DNA from: UBA11606 sp049437325
Lineage (GTDB): Bacteria; Actinomycetota; Acidimicrobiia; Acidimicrobiales; Aldehydirespiratoraceae
DNA length: 64,000 nucleotides
Assembly: GCA_049437325.1 (NCBI GenBank)
Contig: JBMTIM010000004.1
Coordinates: 22,160-86,159 of the forward strand
Direction: 5' to 3'
Position numbers and translations under genes: made by a program. Under the pieces are notes generated by a model. That model made no database searches. It was not told where the DNA came from and saw nothing but the letters and a program-made list of their open reading frames with translations. Of the stretch, positions 58,760 through 64,000 are shown one piece after another. The stretch's first letter is position 1. Every line of letters starts with the position of its first letter.

Positions 58760-59899
58760 TCAGTAATCGGTGCGGGTGTGACGCCGGTCTCGTTCGTGCC
58801 GGGCCAGTGCCAGCTGCACGAGTTCGTCGAGCAATGACGGGTAGTCGAGGCCGGCTGCCTGCCACATCTTCGGATACATCGAGATCGGAGTGAAGCCCGG
58901 CATCGTGTTGATCTCGTTCACCAACCACCCTCGCGTGCCGGCGCCACGACTCCCGTCCTCGTAGAAGAAGTCGACCCGGGCCAGACCTTCGACCTTGCAG
59001 GCGCGGTACGCCGCGATGGCGAGTGCTTGCACCTCGGCGAGTTCGGAGGCGGAGAGGTTGGCGGGGATCGAGAGTTCGGCACCGTCCTCGTACTTGTCGG
59101 CGTAGTCGTAGAAGTCCGCGCCCGGAGTGATCTCGCCCGCCACGCTTGCCCTGGGGTCTTCGTTGCCGATCACCGAGATCTCGATCTCACGGCCGTCGAT
59201 CGCTTCCTCGATGATCACCTGACGGTCGTATGAGGCGGCGACGTCGATTGCGTGTCGGGCTGCGTCAGCGGTCGCTGCTCGTGACACCCCGACGGATGAA
59301 CCCATGTTGGCCGGTTTCACGAACAGGGGGAGCCCGAGATCGTCGACACACGCATCGACTTCGACATCGCTGGGCACGACCGAGCCGTCGGGTCGACGCA
59401 CCGTGCCCTGATCGACCGTGATCCACCGGTACGCGCCCTGGGGAATGCCATGAGCTGCGAGGTGGTGTTTGCAGGCCACCTTGTCCATGCACAGCGCAGA
59501 AGCAAGCACCCCGGCGCCGACGTAGGGCACGTCGGCGAGTTCGAGGAGTCCCTGCACCGTGCCGTCCTCTCCCATCGGTCCATGCAGGATCGGAAGGACG
59601 ACGGTCATGGAGGTATCGCCGGCGGTGAGGGCCGGCAAGGGATCGATGTTCGGACCCGCAGCGACGAGACGGTCGGGCAGGGTCTCCGTCCCGGCTCTGA
59701 GCGCAGCCAGCGCTCCCTCGGCTCGGACCCAGACGCCATCGCGGGTGATACCGATCGCCTCGATGTCGTACATCGCCGGATCGGCGGCGGCGAGGACGTG
59801 GCGCGCGGAGACACACGACACGTCGTGTTCGGCCGATCGGCCACCGAAGAGGACGACGAGACGGACTCGGTCGTTGGCGTTGGCGGCGGGGGCGGTCAC
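58760..59899 (-). CDS. ddl: D-alanine--D-alanine ligase
   Basis: ATP-grasp enzyme that makes the D-Ala-D-Ala dipeptide for peptidoglycan. 379 residues from GTG 59899, seven bases after TACGGT (leaderless). Motifs: LFGGRSAEHDVSCVSA, LHGPMGEDGTVQGLLE, DKVACKHHLAAHGIP, KPANMGSSVGVSRA, EEAIDGREIEISVIGNE, and VNEINTMPGFTPISMYPKMW. The last motif has the metal-binding Glu and Asn. Its product is used by MurF, whose gene is divergent across a 32-base gap. Confidence 0.95.
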   Translation of the reverse strand: MTAPAANANDRVRLVVLFGGRSAEHDVSCVSARHVLAAADPAMYDIEAIGITRDGVWVRAEGALAALRAGTETLPDRLVAAGPNIDPLPALTAGDTSMTVVLPILHGPMGEDGTVQGLLELADVPYVGAGVLASALCMDKVACKHHLAAHGIPQGAYRWITVDQGTVRRPDGSVVPSDVEVDACVDDLGLPLFVKPANMGSSVGVSRAATADAARHAIDVAASYDRQVIIEEAIDGREIEISVIGNEDPRASVAGEITPGADFYDYADKYEDGAELSIPANLSASELAEVQALAIAAYRACKVEGLARVDFFYEDGSRGAGTRGWLVNEINTMPGFTPISMYPKMWQAAGLDYPSLLDELVQLALARHERDRRHTRTDY

Positions 59900-59906
59900 G
59901 TCGATG

Positions 59907-59912
59907 ACCGTA
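59907..59912 (-). promoter_or_regulatory. -10 element of a leaderless ddl promoter
   Basis: On the minus strand TACGGT is followed by seven bases and GTG 59899. The whole ddl-murF intergenic space is 32 bases, so this promoter overlaps that of murF (candidate -10 CATGCT at 59920-59925). Confidence 0.5.
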
Positions 59913-59931
59913 GCCGTGTCATGCTCCCCGC

Positions 59932-61254
59932 ATGCGTTGGGTCGCTTCAGACATCGCAGCGGTCGTGGACGGCACGGTCGAGGGCGCTCGTGACGTAACG
60001 ATCGACCGGGCCACACAGGACTCACGTGACATCGGGCCAGATGGGGATTGGCTGTTCGTTCCACTTGTCGCCGAACGTGACGGTCACGCCTTCGTGACAA
60101 ACGCGGTGGGCGCCGGCGCGAGGATCGTCTTGGCGGCACAACCCGTCGACGCAGGCGCTGCAACCGTCGTTCGCGTCACCGACACCGGCGAGGCGCTGAT
60201 TCGTCTCGGGGCTGCGTCTCGTCGCCGTCTCCCCGGTGCGCAGGTGGTGGGGATCACCGGCTCGGTGGGTAAGACCACCACCAAGGATCTTGCGTTCGCA
60301 GTGTTCTCCCAAGAGGCAAGCGTGCAGGCGAGTGTTCGGTCGTTCAACAACGAGATCGGCCTGCCCCTCACGCTGATCAACACCACCGAGACCGGTGCTG
60401 ATGTCGTGATCCTCGAGATGGGGGCGCGGGGCCTCGGCCACATCGGCATGCTGTGCGAGATCGGTCAGCCGACGATCGGGATCGTCACCACGGTCGGTTC
60501 GGCCCACACCAGCGAGTTCGGGAGCGTGGAGGCGGTCGCCGCCGGGAAAGGCGAACTCGTCGAGTCGCTCCCGACAGGCGGGCTCGCTGTCCTCAACGCC
60601 GACATCCCGCTCGTTGCCGCAATGGCGTCTCGCACATCGGCGCGGGTTGTGACCTTTGGTGAACGGGGTGATGTTCGAGCCGAAGGGGTCACACTCTCCG
60701 ACGACTTGCACCCCCGGTTTCGTCTTGTCTCGGACTGGGGCCAGTTCGAGATCGAGCTCGGAGCTCGCGGCCTGCACCTTGTCGACAATGCGCTGGCCGT
60801 TGCCGCCGCCGCACTGGCAACCGGTGTCTCCGCCGATGCCGTTGCCCGTGGATTGGCGACACCCGTGCTGTCGCCGATGCGCATGGACCTCAAACGGACC
60901 GCGACCGGCGCCCGGATCCTCGACGACACCTACAACGCCAACCCGATGTCGGTGGCGGGGGCGCTGCGTTCGCTGGCAGCGATGCCAGCCGATCGGCGCA
61001 TCGCCGTCCTCGGGGTGATGGCCGAACTCGGTGACGAGTCCGCCGCCGAACACGAACGTATGGCGAGCCTGGCCGGATCACTCGGTATCGAGGTGATTGC
61101 GGTCGCTGCGCCCGACTATGGCTCGGCGGCGACGCACGTCAACGATCATGAAACCGCAGTGGACCGTCTGGGCCACCTCGGGGAGGGCGATGCGGTGCTG
61201 GTGAAGGGCTCACGGGTCGCTGCTCTCGAACGACTCGTCGCTGGGCTGACCTAG
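59932..61254 (+). CDS. murF: UDP-N-acetylmuramoyl-tripeptide--D-alanyl-D-alanine ligase MurF
   Basis: Adds D-Ala-D-Ala to UDP-MurNAc-tripeptide, the last cytoplasmic step of precursor synthesis. 440 residues. N-terminal substrate domain with SRDIGPDGDWLFVPL; ATP site GITGSVGKTTTKD near residue 110; NNEIGLPLTL; EMGARGLGHI; IGIVTTVGSAHTSEFGS; and DDTYNANPMSV with the C-terminal domain AVLGVMAELGDES. Usually ddl and murF are in one operon; here they diverge. The stop overlaps the convergent zinc-ribbon gene. Confidence 0.96.
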   Translation: MRWVASDIAAVVDGTVEGARDVTIDRATQDSRDIGPDGDWLFVPLVAERDGHAFVTNAVGAGARIVLAAQPVDAGAATVVRVTDTGEALIRLGAASRRRLPGAQVVGITGSVGKTTTKDLAFAVFSQEASVQASVRSFNNEIGLPLTLINTTETGADVVILEMGARGLGHIGMLCEIGQPTIGIVTTVGSAHTSEFGSVEAVAAGKGELVESLPTGGLAVLNADIPLVAAMASRTSARVVTFGERGDVRAEGVTLSDDLHPRFRLVSDWGQFEIELGARGLHLVDNALAVAAAALATGVSADAVARGLATPVLSPMRMDLKRTATGARILDDTYNANPMSVAGALRSLAAMPADRRIAVLGVMAELGDESAAEHERMASLAGSLGIEVIAVAAPDYGSAATHVNDHETAVDRLGHLGEGDAVLVKGSRVAALERLVAGLT

Positions 61255-61571
61255 CGAGGATCGACCGGCATCGTGTCAGGTGGCAGCGGCACGTTCGAGT
61301 CGAGCCAGCGTCGCAGTTTCTCTGCATCGCAGTCGGGGCAGAGCCAGACCACTTTCATCGCCTGGATCGACAACTGGGTTCCCCGACTCTTGTCGAGAAT
61401 TGCCTCGAGTGCATCGCGAAGGTCGGTCCGGCCGCATGTCTCGCAGCGCGGGGTGAGGTCGCGCTCCCAGGTTGCGCCGCACGACGCACACGTGATGTGG
61501 ATCCTGCCGTCGATGTCGTTGCCGTCGAGATCCTCGTCCTCGGCGCAGTTGGGGCAGACGATGAGCGCCAT
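61251..61571 (-). CDS. small multi-zinc-ribbon protein
   Basis: 106 residues from ATG 61571. Four CxxC-type knuckles: CPNC, CASC, CETC, and CPDC (LIVCPNCAEDEDLDG; HITCASCGATWERD; RCETCGRTDLRDA; WLCPDCDAEKLRR). They would form two zinc ribbons. It probably binds nucleic acid or protein, but no family is recognised. The stop overlaps the murF stop by four bases. Divergent from the amidase with 63 bases between starts. Confidence 0.78.
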   Translation of the reverse strand: MALIVCPNCAEDEDLDGNDIDGRIHITCASCGATWERDLTPRCETCGRTDLRDALEAILDKSRGTQLSIQAMKVVWLCPDCDAEKLRRWLDSNVPLPPDTMPVDPR

Positions 61572-61620
61572 GGCGTCACCGTAGCGGCGACGACGCAAGG
61601 TCCTCGCTCGTCGATTCCCC

Positions 61621-61626
61621 TAGGGT
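61621..61626 (+). promoter_or_regulatory. -10 element of a leaderless amidase promoter
   Basis: TAGGGT is followed by eight bases and ATG 61635. Confidence 0.45.
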
Positions 61627-61634
61627 CCTGCACC

Positions 61635-63047
61635 ATGGATGAGGTTCCCGATTTCCGAACGATCACGGTCGAGGCGCTCGCCGCGTCGGTTCGGTCCGGT
61701 GACCGCTCGGCCGTCTCGGTGACGCAGGCTGCCCTGGAGCGGGTCGATGCGCACGACGGTGCGCTGAACGCCTTCGTCGCACTCGATGCTGACCAGGCTC
61801 TTGCCCAGGCGGCTGCGATCGACGAGCGCATTGCAGCGGGCGACGATGTCGGCCCGTTGGCTGGTGTCCCGATCGGGGTGAAGGACCTCGAAGACGCACT
61901 CGGTTTTCGCACCACTCGCGGCGCAGCACATCTGGCATCGGTCGAACCGGCAACGACCGACTCGACCGAGGTTGCCCGGCTCCGGAGTGCCGGCTGTGTT
62001 GTCATCGGCAAGACCAACACGCCTGAGGCCGGCTGGATCGGTGACACGTTCAACCCGCTGTTCGGTGCCACCAAGAACCCGTGGAGTCTCGAGCGGTCGC
62101 CCGGTGGGTCCTCCGGAGGCACGTCCGCCGCAGTCGCCGGTGGTCTCGTGCCGTTGGCGACAGGCTCGGATGGCGGTGGCTCCATTCGTATCCCCTCGGC
62201 GGTCGTCGGGATGTCGGGTTTCAAACCCACCCAGGGCCTCATTGCGATGGGTCCGGCGCCGCTCGGTGCGGCCGACCTGTCGACCGTTGGGCCCATGGCC
62301 CGCCGCATCAGTGATGTCGCCCTTGCGCTCGACGTTGTCGTCGGTCCTGACCCGAACGACCTGCGTTCGCTTCCCCATCCGGGAGCGTCGTTCCGGTCGG
62401 TCTGCGACGATCCGCAGCCCCCGAACCGGCTGCTCTACTGCGAGAGCATCGATGGGTCCGAGATCGACGCTGCGGTCGCTGCTGTGACGACGGCTGCGCT
62501 CGACCAGCTCCGAGCGCAGGGGGTGGAGATCGTCGAGATCGGACCGATCATGCCCGAGGTGTTCAAACCGTTCCTGTTGCTCTTCTACGGCGGCATGGTC
62601 CCGACCTATCGCCATCTCATGGGCACCGATGCGTTTGCCGCGGTGACCCCAGGCCTGCAAGAGCTGCTCATTCGCGCCGACGAGCTGCTGACCCCTGATT
62701 CGATCGAGGACGCACGGAAGGTCGCTCAAACGTGCTCGATCAAGCTCGCAGCTGCGATGGACGGCTTCGATGCGCTCATCACACCCGCCACCATCGGCCA
62801 GACCCCGGTGTCGCAGGGCGGAGGCTTCGTCAACGGCACAGAGACGCCGGCGTGGGTGGGCAACACGTTCGGGTTCAACGTCACGAAAAGGCCGGGAGGT
62901 GTCACCTGCGCCGGTTTCGCTCCCGACGGGATGCCACTTGCGCTTCAGATCGTCGGGCACCATCTCGCCGATGTTCGTACCCTCGAACTCACGGCGTGGG
63001 TCGAGCAGGTGCTCGGCCTCGATCCGATCGCACCGTTTCCCTCATGA
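61635..63047 (+). CDS. amidase (amidase-signature family)
   Basis: 470 residues from ATG 61635. Ser-cisSer-Lys triad: Lys in GVPIGVKDLED, the cis-Ser in TGSDGGGSIRIPSAVVG, and nucleophile Ser in SPGGSSGGTSAAVAGG. HxxA is conserved in the C-terminal GFNVTKRPGGVTCAGFAPDGMPLALQIVG. Related enzymes hydrolyse aryl or acyl amides; GatA is excluded because gatB and gatC are absent and the sequence is of the short amidase type. Its stop overlaps the next gene start (ATGA). Confidence 0.92.
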   Translation: MDEVPDFRTITVEALAASVRSGDRSAVSVTQAALERVDAHDGALNAFVALDADQALAQAAAIDERIAAGDDVGPLAGVPIGVKDLEDALGFRTTRGAAHLASVEPATTDSTEVARLRSAGCVVIGKTNTPEAGWIGDTFNPLFGATKNPWSLERSPGGSSGGTSAAVAGGLVPLATGSDGGGSIRIPSAVVGMSGFKPTQGLIAMGPAPLGAADLSTVGPMARRISDVALALDVVVGPDPNDLRSLPHPGASFRSVCDDPQPPNRLLYCESIDGSEIDAAVAAVTTAALDQLRAQGVEIVEIGPIMPEVFKPFLLLFYGGMVPTYRHLMGTDAFAAVTPGLQELLIRADELLTPDSIEDARKVAQTCSIKLAAAMDGFDALITPATIGQTPVSQGGGFVNGTETPAWVGNTFGFNVTKRPGGVTCAGFAPDGMPLALQIVGHHLADVRTLELTAWVEQVLGLDPIAPFPS

Positions 63048-63448
63048 CCGTGCCGTCGGTTCGTATCACCGGACATGATCACGTCGTCTTCGTGACGAAC
63101 GACCCCGAGCGTTCCTTGGCCTGGTATCGCGATCGTCTCGGTCTGCAACCCGAACGCGAAGCCGAATGGCGAGCCGGAACGGCGCCCTTCGTCTCGCTGC
63201 GCGTCGACGACTCGACGGTGATCGATCTGATCGAGGGTGACCGTTCCGGCGTCAACGTCGACCATGTGTCGATGCGAGTGGCAGACGAGGTCGACCTTCA
63301 CGCGGTGGCTGCGTCGGGAGTGTTCGACGTGATCGCCGGCCCGATGTGGATCTGGGGAGCTGGGGGGCATGGCTGGGGCATCTATGTCCGTGACCCTGAC
63401 GGCAACACGGTCGAACTCAAGCACTACGGCGGTACGCCGCCAGGCTGA
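63044..63448 (+). CDS. VOC-family protein coupled to the amidase
   Basis: 134 residues from ATG 63044. One vicinal-oxygen-chelate domain: GHDHVVFVTNDPERSLAWYRDRLGL with the first metal His, NVDHVSMRVADEVDLHAVAA with the second, and YVRDPDGNTVELKHY with the Glu. Dioxygenase or glyoxalase-like role likely; the substrate is unknown, perhaps connected with the amide cleaved by the preceding enzyme. Confidence 0.86.
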   Translation: MTVPSVRITGHDHVVFVTNDPERSLAWYRDRLGLQPEREAEWRAGTAPFVSLRVDDSTVIDLIEGDRSGVNVDHVSMRVADEVDLHAVAASGVFDVIAGPMWIWGAGGHGWGIYVRDPDGNTVELKHYGGTPPG

Positions 63449-63487
63449 TGGGATCGGAGCCGGGATCCGGTATCGTTTGCGGCCTTC

Positions 63488-63564
63488 GGGCCGTTAGCTC
63501 AGTTGGCTAGAGCGCTGCCTTCACACGGCAGAGGTCACTGGTTCAAGTCCAGTACGGCCCACCA
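63488..63564 (+). tRNA. tRNA-Val (anticodon CAC), CCA encoded
   Basis: Acceptor GGGCCGT/ACGGCCC, D-arm GCTC/GAGC, anticodon stem CTGCC/GGCAG with loop TTCACAC (U33 present), T-stem ACTGG/CCAGT, discriminator A63561, CCA 63562-63564. Near-twin of the tRNA-Val(GAC) at 42708 outside the anticodon arm. Confidence 0.95.
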
Positions 63565-63581
63565 CTTCACTTGGACGACTG

Positions 63582-64000
63582 ATGGTGCTCGACCCTCACT
63601 CCACACGAGCCGACGTCGTGATCGTCGGTGCTGGCTTGGCCGGTCTCGCCGCAGCGCGAGTTCTCCACCGAGCCGGACGCCGAGTGGTTGTTTGTGAGGC
63701 CAGCGACGGCGTCGGTGGTCGAGTACGGACCGACCTGGTCGACGGGTACCGCCTCGACCGCGGGTTCCAGGTGTTGCTCACGGCGTATCCGGAACTCGAG
63801 CGTCAGTTCGACATCGGCGCCCTCGATCTTCGAGCGTTCGATCCCGGTGCACGCATCTGGGACGGCACAACGATGCACACCATCGGTGACCCGTTCCGGC
63901 GGCCCGGGACGACCCTGGCCACTGTGCGCGCTCCGGTTGCGACGTTGGCCGACAAGCTTCGACTGGCTCGCCAGCGCCTTCGCTTGCGACGAGCACGAAC
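63582..64000 (+). CDS. FAD-dependent oxidoreductase, N-terminal part (truncated by window edge)
   Basis: 139 complete codons from ATG 63582 to the window end. The N-terminal dinucleotide motif is VVIVGAGLAGLAAARVLHRAGRRVVVCEA (GxGxxG with the acidic strand end), followed by GVGGRVRTDLVDGYRLDRGFQVL, the GG-doublet layout of amine oxidase/phytoene desaturase/protoporphyrinogen oxidase-like flavoproteins. The catalytic part is outside the window, so the substrate cannot be called. Confidence 0.88.
   Translation, partial: MVLDPHSTRADVVIVGAGLAGLAAARVLHRAGRRVVVCEASDGVGGRVRTDLVDGYRLDRGFQVLLTAYPELERQFDIGALDLRAFDPGARIWDGTTMHTIGDPFRRPGTTLATVRAPVATLADKLRLARQRLRLRRAR

Noticed and set aside
1..64000. Insertion sequences, prophage, CRISPR arrays or integration sites
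   Set aside because: No transposase, integrase, terminal inverted repeats, spaced direct repeats or tRNA-end duplications were seen. The tRNAs are flanked by ordinary genes.

Overview
The window is about 64 kb of GC-rich, gene-dense bacterial chromosome with almost no intergenic space. Gene order (recA, miaB, miaA, dapF, hflX, dapC, dapD, dapE, lexA, nrdJ), a 6C-type small RNA, an F420-type LLM oxidoreductase, a mycobacterial-style GpgS and LexA boxes of the CGAAC-N4-GTTCG type all point to an actinobacterium. The metabolic repertoire (alkyl sulfatase, glycolate oxidase, many acyl-CoA enzymes) would suit a marine or free-living member of the class Acidimicrobiia; that placement is inference. 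I see no insertion sequence, prophage or CRISPR array. This is core chromosome with a few unusual operons.

Layout. 1-9150: recA 3' end, tRNA modification genes miaB and miaA, and a lysine/peptidoglycan block (dapF, hflX, dapC, dapD, dapE). 9163-14465: DNA-damage and nucleotide region, with lexA divergent from a LysM protein across four LexA boxes, a RibD-type reductase, and class II ribonucleotide reductase. 14593-16491: alkyl sulfatase. 16488-26814 (minus strand): a tightly coupled set comprising caiD, an NDP-forming acyl-CoA synthetase, a CaiA-like acyl-CoA dehydrogenase and an L-carnitine dehydrogenase/thioesterase fusion, preceded upstream by glcD, glcE, glcF and an FMN-dependent alpha-hydroxy-acid dehydrogenase. 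26890-33872: SnoaL-like gene plus gpgS, an L,D-transpeptidase, YihY, a DmdC-type acyl-CoA dehydrogenase, lgt and a beta-lactamase-fold protein. 33942-40502: nucleotidyl cyclase, alkyltransferase-like protein, DEAD helicase, a solitary adenine methyltransferase, metX, an Fpg-like glycosylase and two small proteins. 40584-43086: tRNA-Gly, a VOC/metallo-hydrolase pair, a small gene behind a perfect LexA box, tRNA-Cys, tRNA-Val and chorismate mutase. 43139-49286: aceK, a quinone oxidoreductase, a sulfotransferase with no normal start codon, gltA and a carboxyltransferase. 49324-52955: a LysR regulator, 6C RNA, an Hsp70-like membrane protein and an LLM oxidoreductase. 53047-58721: a TetR-controlled lipid operon (fatty acyl-CoA reductase/HAD fusion, LarA-like protein, acyltransferase). 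58760-64000: ddl and murF (divergent), a zinc-ribbon protein, an amidase, a VOC protein, tRNA-Val and the 5' part of an FAD oxidoreductase.

How genes work together. dapD, dapC, dapE and dapF give the succinylase route to meso-diaminopimelate, and ddl and murF use the same precursor pool. The carnitine-type cluster looks like a CoA-dependent, oxygen-independent route from gamma-butyrobetaine or crotonobetaine to carnitine and dehydrocarnitine. The three-gene operon next to the TetR gene should make or use fatty alcohols. SOS control can be read directly from the DNA at two places. Many genes start 6-8 bases after a TANNNT -10 box, so leaderless mRNAs appear to be common here.
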